NCBI RefSeq assembly: GCF_001522545.3
Contig: NC_031770.1
Location: forward strand, 22,176,153 to 22,240,152
Source of the DNA: Parus major
Lineage: Eukaryota > Chordata > Aves > Passeriformes > Paridae
Reading direction: 5' to 3'
Length of the DNA: 64,000 nt
Below the pieces are notes generated by a model. That model had not been told where the DNA came from. It was given only the letters and a program-made list of their open reading frames with translations, and searched no databases. Below are positions 10,185 to 22,540 of this stretch, in pieces (position 1 is the first letter of the stretch; every line of letters starts with the position of its first letter). A program made the position numbers and the translations under genes.

Positions 10185-12916
10185 AGGCCCTGATGTTTTC
10201 TAGTGTGTGTTGTCTGGGGAAAGGGGACGGAGAGGAAGGTGTTTGAAGGGTTTTTTTTAATGGCTTTTTTTTTTGACATAAAAATTTTGTTCATGTGCAT
10301 GAATTGTTTGTCTGCATGCTGTCCTAGAACTACCATTATCTGCTTCTGAAAGAAAAGCTGCCCTTCTTGGGGAAAACTGATCTAAAGGAACCTACTGGCA
10401 GACGTGAAATTCCCCTTTGGCCTGGAAGAAGGGATGGAGGAAGCCATAGCCTCTGCACAGCATGATACTCCAGGAGGAGCTCTTTCTGAAGGTATATTTA
10501 CAAGGCACTTTGCAGGCTGGTTTTGTTCAGCCTCCAAGCTAATTCCAGTCAGGGGACAGTTTAATTGTGCTCACATCCAGCTGAGCCTTAGCTCAACACT
10601 CTGGTCACAGCAGAATTCACAGCCCCAGACTCAGTCCTGCACTCCTGGGGATGGCATGTGCTGGGACGCTTCCTCTGTGCTCCAAGGGCTGGGCAGTGTC
10701 ACACTTCATCCTGGAACAGGTTCAGAAAAAGTTGCATCCCCCTGCAATGAATAGCTGTACTTGTTTCATTTATATATATATATATATATATTCTCGCCTT
10801 GCTTTGTGGTGAAATACAGTCCTGTAACCTGATTTTCATGGAGACATTTACAAATATTAATCCCTTGTCTTCACAACACCCTGAAGTGAAATTATACTTT
10901 TGTTTAATTATTTGTTTCACAAAACAAATTTGCTGAGGTATCTCCAACGGGATTTTTAACCATAAAAGTCTTGGTTTTATTTCAGCGAAATTAGCCTACT
11001 GCAGATTGGGTTTTACCTTCAATAGCAAGCTAAAGCCCAGCTGTGCTTTGTCTCTGCTAAAATTGCATGTGAAAGTATGTCAATAGATGTAATAAAAACA
11101 TACCTCTTCTGGCAGCAATATTGTGGTGGCTGCTTTATACAGACAGAGCCAGAAAATTAAAAAAGGACTGAGTCTAGAATTGTTCTTGTGTTTTACGGGC
11201 ACTTTGGAAATTTGCTAGTTACATGTTTTGCATTTTTAAGTACTGTAAAGCTCTGGCACACAGAAAATGTGCCAACAGTGGATGACTTGCTTGCTCTCCC
11301 CAACCAGCATATTAGAGATCTTATCAGAATATGTAGCTATGCACTGGAAGTATTTTCTAGATGTCTTAGATTTCTGATAATATTCCTCCACAGTGGCCAA
11401 AACCTGGGTTCACGGGGTTCTTAGCCACTATATTCAGTAATATAGTGGTAATCCTCCTGAAAAGCAGGGAGTCTGTCCTGTAGTGTCAGGGATGGCATTC
11501 AGCACATCATCTCCTCCTTATCTAATGAAGGTGAGAAGGAAGGGGGAAGACAAAGTGACCCCAATATGAGTAAAGGATAAGGGGATTTAAAAAAATTTAA
11601 TCTTGTTACTGTTCTTCTAGAAGGTGCTGCACAATCCCAAAGCATTTCTTGCTGCACAAGTAGGAGGCAGCTCCAAGCAGGGGTAAGGGGGCCTTGCCCT
11701 TTCTTGCCATACTGGAACCACATGCAGTGCTGGTAAGTGGGTGGAAATGCATGTGAGTGAAGCAAAGGCATCATGCTCTGCTCCTTGGCAATCCCAGATT
11801 AGCTCCAGCTCACTCAAGGCAGATTTGCACAGGTGCATCCACATGTGAGAAGCCCAAGGCCAGCCTGAAGCAAGCTGGGGACTTTTAAACTATTTTCACT
11901 CATCTGTTCCATTTTATGACTGGATATACAATAAAGTCAATGAAAAATCTGAAGAAGTTGGTCTCCAGAAGGTGATGATGTAGGGAAGGACACGTGGAGC
12001 AATGCTAATCCAGCAAGGCTGCAATTTCAAATTCTGCCCAGCATGTATTTTTCCTTGTAGGTGACCTCCATAATCAAACAGCAGCACGAGCTGCTCTCTT
12101 GCAAGGTAAGGTCACAGAATCCTTTTCTGGCTTCCACGGTTTCTCCTTGTAAACCCAAGCAACCAAACAGTACCGATGGCCTTGGATCCACAGTTCCAAG
12201 GAAGTTTCCTCCTTTTACACTGGGCCAGCATCTTAAGGTATGTTCCTACCTCAGGCCTTCTGCTGCCTCTCATTCTGCTCCTACTCTCAGACACCATTCA
12301 GGGGGCTCTTCTTTTTGGCGACTCCTCAGCTTTACCTAATCCCCCTAAACTGCTTCACCCTCACCTGTGCTGTACCAGTCTCCAAACTCTACTTGGCAGC
12401 ATACATGCCTGCATTCTAGATCAGTATCTCTCTATAAAGTCATACATAGAATGTACTCTCCAAAACATTATTGGTTTCAGATCAAGCACTAGGCTCTTAT
12501 GAAATGACAGAGTTAAGTCTGTCTATTCAAAACCATGTCACATATCACCTTAAATCTTACAGTTACTCGACTGGTTTCAGTAATTTGATTTTGGGCTTGA
12601 AGGCTGAGTTTCATGGGACTACATAGATTGTCATAATTTTTTTCACAAAAAGATGAATTTGTGTTCATTAACATATGCTGTTTGTAGATACAAGGACTAG
12701 TTAATATGCTGTTTGAAAATCCAGTAAGATTTGTGAGCTTTACCTCCACAATTTTCTTTTAAGACAGCTGGATACCACTTTTAACAAAGGAGCACTGAGT
12801 GAAAATCACAACCAAATTCTCTGGTTATGGTGAGATATGCTACTGCACAAAACATTAAATACAAGCTCCTTTGTGAGGAGGAGTGCAAATTTTGTGAAGA
12901 GGTAGCAGCACACTTG
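10185..12916. other. Non-coding unique sequence
   Basis: No exon, RNA or mobile element is recognised. T-runs occur at about 10250-10275. A plus-strand open frame of 116 codons (10404-10754) is unassigned and reads like chance. The simple TA repeat is listed separately. Confidence 0.6.
10771..10790. repeat. (TA)10 dinucleotide microsatellite
   Basis: Ten uninterrupted TA units preceded by CATT and followed by TTCTCG. Pure AT dinucleotide runs of this length are slippage-prone and likely to vary in length between individuals. Confidence 0.95.
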
Positions 12917-12988
12917 ATCCATCCATCCATCCATCCATCCATCCATCCATCCATCCATCCATCCATCCATCCATCCATCCATCCATCC
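12917..12988. repeat. (ATCC)18 tetranucleotide microsatellite
   Basis: Eighteen uninterrupted ATCC units (72 bases; GGAT on the other strand) between CTTG and CAAAACC. The repeat is pure, so it is probably young and polymorphic. Translated, it gives HPSI repeats on plus and DGWM repeats on minus, which explains the apparent open frames crossing it; these are not genes. Confidence 0.97.
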
Positions 12989-15900
12989 CAAAACCTCCTC
13001 CCAGAGAAGTCTTCAGCCCCAGCTAGGCCTGTGGCACTGCTCTGTCCAACACAGCTCATGGACTTCCCAGGAGTCTTGCTGGTTAAAAAAACATTTTAGT
13101 ATGTTACGCAGTCAGCTTTCAGCCTAATGAGCAGAAGACTTGTTTTCATTACATGATCCAGACAGAATTGATACAAACTTGCTGCAACAGGAACAGCTTT
13201 TGGAGTTATTCTTTCAACTTCTTATCTCTCATTCCCAAGTATTTCTGGATACTTTGCAAATGACTAGAAAAGGTCTTATTTCTAGCACACTCTGGATTTT
13301 TACAGGAGTGGGGTAAAACTAAGCATTCAGCTGAAGAGTCTGGATCACAGCTCTCAAAAGACCAGTTATATCCTTATTACCTCAGTTCAAATCATTTGAA
13401 CCAACATTTAATCATGTATCCAGAAGGAAGCTCTTTCAAACCTCCTCATCAGCAATGACAAAGAATCACACTGGCAATGTTTTGGGCATATCCAGGGCAT
13501 ATCATCATCAAAACACTACAAAACAGTCCTTTGTTCCCTTCCAACCCGTGAGATGTAAGAGAAGGGGGCTGCAGTTATGTTTTGCATTTTCCAAAACTGC
13601 CTTAGTGGTTCTTGGACCTAAATGTTATTTTTAGATGTGCCTTGGCTGCACAGTCCTCAGAAGTCTTCAAGTGTAGAGTAGTTATTAAATCAATTGAAGT
13701 CAGAAGAACTAATCTCCCTGAAAAGCTTGGCTGCAGGAGCATACATCTACTCTGACTTTGATTTGGAAGTACCTAAGTTGCTGTAAGGCTTAGCACTCAG
13801 GAAAATTTATTCTTAAACAAAAGTTCAAATGTGACAAAGACACTGAAGCAACTCCTCTGTAAAGTGGAATTAAAGAGACACAATGGTGGGAAGGAGGGGG
13901 AACAGGCACCAGTCTGTCAAGCATAATAAAAAGCCAAAGCAAACCAGCATTTGAGGCCAAGACATCTCTTACCTACAATTACTAACATACTTAGAGGATC
14001 AAGAAAAATACCACTTTTTCTGAAAAAAAAATCCACATGGAGCATCTCCAAATGTTGGGCTAGATAAACTCTGAATTTTTAAATTTTAATTTAATGTCTT
14101 TTTGTCACTTCCAGGTGGACCTCTAACCATTACAGCAGGGAATGTCACACAGCATGTGTTACAAACATGGTGCAGTTTTGATACCCAATTAGTCTTCGGA
14201 TATTTGGAAAAGCAAAACTCTACCTGTTTTCAGCTGTGTTGTAGCAAAGCCCTAGCCTGATTCAGAGCAGGTTTTTTTGCTGCTACTTTCAGCCTCCACA
14301 TTGCACATGTGTCAAAGGACAGGCAATAAATTCTGCCAGCAAACACACAGCCCTCCAAGTCCCAGCTGGGCATCTCCGTCCTCCCACCCCATGTAAAGCA
14401 GCACACAGTCACAGGGTCTATAAATTCAGGATGCCACCTTGCCCCATCATGAACCCCCAGATAACAGCTTCCACTTATTTCCCCTCCATCCATTGTGCAG
14501 CTTGGGAGCAGAGGAGCTCATTCAAAGGGAACCACTTGGGAGATTAGGTAAGGCTGACCAGAACTATTCCTACAGATTTCCAGGCATTGAAGACACTCTA
14601 GTTGGTGGGTGTGGAAAAGGTTCAAATATTAAGTATTACTGTACAATAGGTAGTATTTCAAAGGAATCCCAGGGAAGTGCTGTAAGGATAACTAAGATCT
14701 GTCCCATGCACCATCTAGAAACAGGACTGCGAAGGACAAAATTCTAAGCTTCCGGGTCTAGACCTGAACCTCAGCCAGGTACACTGGCAGTAACCACAAA
14801 AAAACTGCCTCTTCAATAGACATGAAGCAGTTTCCTTAAAAGGCACTAAACAAATGTGTAACGTAGCAGTCTACTTATGTGAATTTTAAATCATACCATC
14901 CTGAAGAATGCTTACATTTGTTGCTAAGTGAGTACTTATCACTGTGGTGAAAAACTGAAAATGGAGAGATAACAGTACAAAGCCATCAGCTGCAACACAG
15001 GATGACCACAAATCATTCAGATCAGCATTACTGAAAGCAAAAATCCAAAGTCTCTTAGTGTTCTTATAATACAGACAGGTTAGATTTAGTAGACAGAGGT
15101 CACATAAGTTGTGGCTCTCCTGTGTTCTTACTGTGCATGGAATCAGGCTTTACCATAGCTAAAATAATTTTACTTTTATGTTTGATGGCACTGAAGAAAG
15201 TTGTGTGTTGACAAAGACTTTCTTAAGCAACAAGATATCAGTTTAACCTATGTTAGGGCTAAGGTTGCTGACCACGGTTTTTCCTTTAATTAGATAAGTT
15301 GCAAATAAATTCACAGGTAGAGCTCAAAAGATTGGTCTAACCTATAACTTTTATAAAGCACCCCGCAACACAATTCAGTGATTATGCCAAAACTATTTTC
15401 ATTGCACTATGTATATGAAAAAAAAACAAACAACAAAACCAAAACAAAAAACCCCACAACCACCACACTGTGCTATTTGTTGGTAAATGTTTTTGGGATG
15501 CAGGTATCCATTCAGGGTATGCCTGCCTGCATGGAGCTAGAGCTACCTCTTTGGAGCTAGAACTTCATTTAATGCTAACCAACCATCACCACTGCCAGGT
15601 CTCCAGATGCTGCACAATGTGGACTAGAAGGATTATTCCCCAGTATGTATCACATGATATGAGAAGGATAACTTTATATTTCTTGGTGTGTTTTTGTGGT
15701 ATTATCCTACCTTAAGCATTTTTACTCCTAACCCTTGTATAAAGCCCAAAAAATTTCACAGGAGTTATGCCTTCTGCTTCATGTTTTCAAATACATTTTT
15801 ACCCTCTACTAGTTTTCCCAGCAGAGCCAGGCAGTTGAAAAAAGCCTGATATTTTAGGCAGTAATTGTGGTCTCATGCATATCAAGTTGACTCTGGAGTA

Positions 15901-18900
15901 ATTCAACAAAAATCAAAAGAATCATATTCATGCTACTGCTGACTTTGAATTAACAGTAAGGAAGAGTGATGAAAACTGCCTGTTGGAATCTTCCTGCCAA
16001 AATTGCTAATGAGAAAGGAAAAAAAATCCAACCAACCAGCCTTAGTTTCCAGATTATGAAGGGGTGAATCTGTAAATCAGAAGCAACCTTCCCTCTCCTC
16101 CCATGTCTTAAATTGAGAACTACACACAGCTAATATGAAATCAAAGCTCAGAAAATATGAAATCTTAATGCTCATTTATTTTTAGAACAGAGACAAAAGC
16201 TTCTAAAAGCATTATCATAAACAAAGATCCATCTTCATCCAGAAGCAAGGCAAAAGAGCTACCTCTATGAAGTGTTCTGCAAAACAAACATTTCAGTAAT
16301 ATATCTGGCTTAGGGCAATACTATATTTATCATTAAATGTCTACTCAGGTATTCCCAACAGAATTTCCTTAAATATAGTATCAACAAGTACATAAAGATG
16401 AGAATTGCAAAGATTTTAGGGCATTTTTCAGTTGTAATTATCTGCTGAATGTTATATATACCAATGTAAACATCAGAACCAGGAGCTCATTTTGTTACAG
16501 TTTTAAGATGAAACAGGAGAATTAAGAGTTAACTCCCCAGAACATGAACATCCCAAAGCCAGAGCTGGGAACATTGCTGTTGCCTGGCAGGATCCTGAGG
16601 TGAGCATCTGCCTCTCACTGAGCAGAAGATGCCCATGTTATATAGAGAGAGACATGCTGAGCAGAAAGGTGAATGAACTTCCCCTCTGCTAGAGCTTCAG
16701 ATTTCAGGAAGATTTCTGTACCAGTCTAGCTGGGGTTCTTGGATTTAGGTTTGTGTGTCAGGCTTTTCACATACAATGAAATTCCTTCTCTTGCCTTTTA
16801 GTGCCAGGGAGCTCTTGAGAAATCAAGGCTATACTCACAAAAGAAGAGGATTTAAACCAGGGATTCAGACACGTGCCATCAATCACCAGCAAGCAAATAT
16901 TTGGGTAAAAGGGTGAAGCACTATAATTTTTTTCCTCAGTGTGATTTCTGGCTAAGGTACCCTGAAGTGGTCATAAATAAAAGACGCTTAAATGACCGTA
17001 AAATAATTAATTTTTAAATATGAAGAATGATTTAAAGATTAATTATTCACAATCTCCTTCCTACCTGCAACCCATTTCTTAATCTGCCATTTTTCCTTTT
17101 CATCCTCAAAACCACTCATACTCCAAGACCATTGCAGCTATTCCATGGTGCTGTGTTGTGTCTTCACAGCATTATTAGGAAAAAAGCAGACATTATGACA
17201 AATTTAACAAGTATTTACAACCAGCTACATTAGCAACAAACAAACGACAACTCCTTATCGCAGAGCTCTTGTAGCTGAAATGCTCCATGAATAAAAATTA
17301 TATTAACTACTAGAGCTTAATGCAGTCAGAGAAGGGCTGAGTGCACAGTGTTAATTTACATGAACACTGCATTTTGATAATTGCTATATCAGTGTAAAGC
17401 TAACACTACAAGTGAGGTCATTGAGCTGAGTTCTCACTTAACAGAAATACAAATATCTTGAGGGATGGAAGTGCAGAGATAAGGTAACCAGGCAATCTTG
17501 CAGCTGTTTACTGAGCTGTAGCAATCGATGCAGGACTAAGGCATTTCAAACTGCTGGTCTCAGGCTGTATGAAGTTACTCCCATTCTGCTTGTGTCTTGT
17601 TTTCACAGAGTCACCAAAGGGTAAAGAAAAGGGCTGATGCAGATTTAGGGACGCAGCCCTGGAAAGACAGTGGTGCCTGGAGGTGGCCATGAGCCAGCAG
17701 AAAACCCTGACAACAAACAATCTCCATCCCACTGGTGGCATATGCCGTGAAATGGAATTGTTGCACACAAGTTATCTGGAGCAAAAGGCCCATACAGGAT
17801 TGCCTCACTTTTTGATAGAACAACTGTTTCACTTCTCATCTGCACAAACTGACCTGACCCTGCTGCAGATATAGAATCATAGCAACTAAACAGAAGATTT
17901 ATCAGTAAAATAGTTCAATTATAGATAGTTTGTGGATAAGAGTACATTCATTTTCATTTTATTGGGGAAACAATTCTGTGTTAGTCCATCATCAAGACCA
18001 CCTGAAACAAAGGAAAAAACTAGTTTAAAATTCCTTGAATGAATTACTTGACTTCAAGGACAAAATTAGAAAATTTGCTTGTATACTCTCAGAAAACACA
18101 TTCTGGATTTCAAGGGTACATGTACTGAATCTGGGGAGGGAATACCTTATTTTAAGCCATCTGCATGAACTAGGCAACACAGAGCCCAGAGAGTACCTGA
18201 ACATACAGGCCTACCTGGGTGAGCTGTGTAAGCACAGAGGTCATCTGAAGCAAGAGGTGGTAAACCATTCATCACCTGTGTCAGAAAACACAGATTAGAA
18301 ATACCCAGGCAGCTGTATCAACATGGAAAATCTGCCAGCGCTTCCAAGGGCAGGGATCTTATTTCCTAAGCCCTGCTCTGCTTTTCTGGGATCTGGTATC
18401 AGGCCAGTAAGCAGCCTCCCAAGGGGAGGAAGTGTGATCAGCACAAATCTGAATGAGTAACTTACCAGTGTGGTCATGGAGATCGAAACCATTCCATCAA
18501 TTCAAGCTGATACTGAGGGATACAACCCTTCTTTGCCTTGTAGCTGGCTTAGTGTAATGTACATGGGAAGTTTTAAATCTTCTAACAGCCTAGCTTCCCT
18601 GTTTTAAGCAAGCTTCCTGAGCAGCTGCTGGAGGGGATCACTTACAATGTTCCTTTCAGGTAAGATGGCTGCACTGGCGTAGCAAAACATATACAGAAAC
18701 AAGTCTGCAACTAAAAGATCTCATGAAACCCCATCTTTTAAAATTGTTATATCTTTACCAGCATATTCCCTTTTCTAGAAGGAAAAAAAAAAATCCTCAC
18801 AACCTTTCCATTACTTAAAACTATAACAAAGTTATAGAATTACCATGCCTTACCAGAAAGCTTTCACCTATGTTTAAATTGCCTTATTTAACGAAGTGCA

Positions 18901-20082
18901 GTTTAGTGCAATGAGATACAATCTTTCCATGTGCTTCTCTGGAGCACTAAAATGAGCAAGGAGCATGATCTGATGCATGGCTGTTACATCCTCTGTCCCA
19001 CCTGGGCTCTGCTACTCAGTGTAATAAAAAGCGGTGCAGCAAATCTTCAACATGACTGTTAGTAACGCAAATATTCACATTTTGCTCCAAACCAGCGTAT
19101 ACCTACCCCTCTCTGGAGGGATCCATTTATGTACATGAACTCTATACCATTCAACTAGTTTCCTCTTCTTCTTCTGTCCCTGGCCAAGACATTGGAGAGG
19201 GCAGGATCCTGCCAACCTCCCTAACTCCTTGCTTCCCCTCCTGGTGGGGCAGCCTTGATGGCAGAGACTGCGCTTCGCTCCCAACCACCCTGGGATTTCT
19301 CCTAGTGCTAATTTCACATCTCCTGGGAGAGAAATATAATGAGAACTGGCTACGAAGCAGTCATTTCCATTTGTAAATGGGATAGCACAAAGGAAGAAAT
19401 GAGAACAAATTTCCATATGTACAGTCTCTGCTAAACAATCATCTCTGCAAATCTTTCCCCAGCGTGTGTGGTGCACGCTGCCTTTATGGGATCAGCCGCA
19501 TAACCAGAATAATTAATTAATCCAGGCACCGACGCATCAGCTCAGAGGATCCAATAGAACAGAACTGGATCTGATCCGACCACAGTTCATGTGCAATGGT
19601 GTGGCTACATGGATTAGCTATTTTACAGATAAATTTGGGTTAATTAATGAATACTGCATCTCAAGCAGGCCCCAACTGCAATCAAATATCTTTGTTTACA
19701 ATCACTACATGTCAAAACAACACTTCCCCACGTCCTCATTTTTAAATTAAAATAGCAAGATGCCCAAAAGAACACGGTGGCTACAGAGGCTGGCTGGGCA
19801 TGGGCAAAGCCAGTGTTGAAGAAGGATAAAGTCCAGAGTGTCCATAGTTTACCCAATCTAGCTGGAGAAGAACCAAAAGATTGCCTTTTTTTTTCTGGGG
19901 GTGGGGCAGGGGGACAGGGTATATGACTCACCCTGCTGAAATAGGCCGCTTATCTTCTGAAGACAGTGTCACTCCTGATCTTGACAAGGAGAGTAATGCC
20001 AATTTCTTTGGCAGTAATTAGCATACATACCAGAGAGGACAGAAGGTTCATTTTCTTCCCTTCTCCTTTATTTTCAGTTGGC
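12989..20082. other. Non-coding unique sequence
   Basis: No recognised gene. An A/C-rich low-complexity tract occupies about 15418-15470. AATTAATTAAT words at 19508-19521, followed within about 30 bases by several CpGs, read like a homeodomain-site cluster but conservation cannot be judged here. A 133-codon minus frame (19476-19075) and an 87-codon plus frame (18035-18298) match no family I know. No transposon ends were seen. Confidence 0.55.
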
Positions 20083-20369
20083 TCTTCTACTGATTCTACA
20101 TGAATTATTACTAAGAATCAATGCCTTATGCTGAAGTAAATATTCTGGATGAAATGGAAGAGCTTCTCAAATTTTATGCACGGTCACTGAATGCAGCTGA
20201 TTTTTGCACAGGAGATGAACATTTAGAAAGAAAAGTATCAGTTTGCTTTACTGGTTCTTTTCCCTACCTGGAAATCTTAAATGCACAATCTGATTGTCTA
20301 GCCACCATATATCACCTCACTAATTCCTTAAAAAAATCTTTTGAACAGATACTGGCACATCCAGGATAG
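20083..20369 (+). other. Splice-acceptor-like site followed by an 82-codon open frame
   Basis: A pyrimidine-rich stretch ending TTATTTTCAG (about 20057-20079) is a good acceptor-type sequence. Shortly after it an ATG at 20121 opens 82 codons ending in a stop at 20367-20369. The translation is acidic near its start (DEMEE) and otherwise unremarkable. There is an in-frame stop three codons upstream of the ATG, and the base at -3 of the ATG is T, a weak start context. No family is recognised. A chance acceptor plus a chance ORF is the more likely explanation. Confidence 0.12.
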
Positions 20370-21371
20370 ATTTTGAAAGTTCTTGTTTTTTGATCAGATT
20401 TTCCAACACGAGTTTTAGCATTCTTCACATCTGCTCACACTGTATTCATCATATGGGTCAAAACTGCTCTTGATAAGTCTTTCTTCCCCTTTGAAGAAAT
20501 TACTTTACATTGGGATTTGCCTCAGATTCACTTTTCTGCAGAACTGCAAGATAACTATGGATAAAAGACCTTCGTCTGTCCTTCAGTGAGTACTGGCCTC
20601 AAGTGAAGAGCTCAGCTGCAGTCAAAGTTTGTTGTAACAAAGAAGCCTGATTAAATAAGCAAAATTTACCATTTGGCAGAGTCCTTCAGCCGTTCATAAA
20701 AGTCAAAGACAATACTAAATGTTTTGATCAGACACTGTGCTTAAGTCTTTGACTTGCATCCTTGATGACCTTTCAATCACATTCAAATACATTTCAATTA
20801 CCAAGGCAGAAAAATTACCCTGGCAGATGCATCAAGGTCATTATCAATTTACTAACATCTCTATTTTCCATTTTTTACTGAAGTCCCTTCAATGGCTTAT
20901 ATAATACGTATAGTAATAAACTATTATTTTATTCCGCAAAGAGTGATGTAGCTTAATTTTTTTAAATCCTAACCCAAACTAAACAGATGTTCTAATTTTT
21001 GGGTAGAATACTTGAGAAGCTGTGGCATCATTTGTGTTTCAATTTTGATCTGCTACTGGAGGCCCTAAAACACAATAAATGGAAGAACAAAGAAGGGCAA
21101 GAGCAGAAGAGTGACTCAAATGACTCTAGAAAAAAAACTATGAAAAATTAAAGTGTTTAAGTAATCAAGTTGATCTCCAGTAAAAAGAAAGAGATGTCAC
21201 AAGTGGACTCAGGATCCAACTCGGGAAACAGCAACAGAAAAGATGGGAAGCTTTTAACTCTTGTTAAAAAAATACTTTCTTTTAGAAAAGTAAACTGTAA
21301 GAAAGATTCAATAACAATATATTTTTTTTCAAATCTTTATTGGTTATTTTTAGTTATAAAAGTAAAGAAAG
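20370..21371. other. Non-coding unique sequence
   Basis: AT-rich sequence with no recognisable exon, RNA or mobile element. The longest nearby plus-strand open frame (131 codons from 21170) runs through the tandem duplication that follows, and part of its length comes from that duplication. Confidence 0.6.
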
Positions 21372-21427
21372 CTTGTATATCAACACAAGCACTTGGGTGC
21401 TTGTACATCAACACAAGCACTTGGGTG
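21372..21427. repeat. 28-bp tandem duplication with internal hairpin
   Basis: Two adjacent 28-base copies (21372-21399 and 21400-21427) differ at one base (TATATC versus TACATC). Each copy contains AAGCAC-TTGG-GTGCTT, a perfect 6-bp stem with a 4-base loop. In the first copy the stem extends to 8 bp (ACAAGCAC at 21385-21392 with GTGCTTGT at 21397-21404). It looks like a recent slippage or replication-stalling duplication. Confidence 0.95.
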
Positions 21428-22494
21428 CTTCAGCAGGGACAACAGACAGCTCAGCTTGCCTCATGCCTTTGGTACATACATGCATCCCATATGTGCAGAA
21501 CGGATACCAAAGGTCATGTGGTAAAAGAGACCCCCAAAAATGATCAATGTGTAATATCACATTAGGACTAACTAGAGTGGCCTTTACTAGATAGAAACAG
21601 GTCCAGTTTTTTGAGCCTTCTTCCAGAGCTAATGATGCCAGTTTTGTTTCAGCCTGAAGACTTATGATAGTCTACAGTGAGAAGTTGTAGGCTTGGCACA
21701 GGTTGACCAGCAGCTTAATTATAGCTGTCATCTCATTAATACAGAAAAATTTTATTGCCTTCCTCTTTCAGATATAAGTGGACTTAATCTTGTATCTCAA
21801 TCAGGCTTAACAGAACATTAAATACAAGTGCTGTCAGTACCCAGCTTCTTTGATGAAGGCAGCAGTACATAAAGCTGAATTGAATTAATAACTAAATTAC
21901 TCCTGCAGAACTCACATGATGGTAGAAAAATTCTGCAAAAAGTCTTAAGTAAATGTTAATATTTTCAACAAAATAATCACTGTCTTTGATTAATGGAGAT
22001 ATAATCAGACTATACATTAATTTGGAATAATCTATGAACTGTCATGGAAGTAATTTGTGTCATCTCAAACCCAGTACAAATTTGTCAAAGTAATACATGT
22101 AATACAAGGTCTTGATGTAATTAACTTCAGTGATTAAAACTCTCATAAACTGTGTGTCCTTGGCCAAGCACAGCCCTGCCATGGTCTCAGTTTCAAAAGA
22201 GCTGATGGGTCAACACTTACTCCTGCACAAGTACAGGGAGGTTACTCCAGGCAGATCTGTGCAGTTGGTTAAACCTCTGTGTCTGCACTGAGATAAAATC
22301 ATACATACTTTACGTAACACCAGAGACAGTGGGAAGATACAAAAAGTGCAAGACAAAAATCTTAAAAGACTATTTTTTCAGAATCATGCTGAAGACTTAG
22401 CATATTAAGATGTGACATCTGGGTCTGTGGCAGGTCTTCCTTACTTCTTTACTTCGTTAGTAGCCATGCTCATTGTAGCACCTACACACCATGC
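21428..22494. other. Non-coding unique sequence
   Basis: AT-rich unique sequence; no gene, RNA or mobile element recognised. Confidence 0.6.
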
Positions 22495-22540
22495 TATAGC
22501 AACAATATAGTTGCTATAAAGTACTATACAGTAGTACTTT
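22495..22540. repeat. Two abutting perfect hairpins
   Basis: The first hairpin pairs TATAGCAAC (22495-22503) with GTTGCTATA (22510-22518) over an AATATA loop. The second pairs AAAGTACTA (22518-22526) with TAGTACTTT (22532-22540) over a TACAG loop. Both stems are 9 bp without mismatch and share base 22518. Such a back-to-back pair is uncommon by chance. Neither stem is long enough for a microRNA precursor. Confidence 0.85.

Noticed and set aside
12781..13099. Repetitive DGWM/HPSI protein frames
   Set aside because: They are translations of the (ATCC)18 microsatellite in several frames.
19075..19476. 133-codon minus frame as a gene
   Set aside because: Not recognisable, surrounded by non-coding sequence, and within the range of chance open frames.
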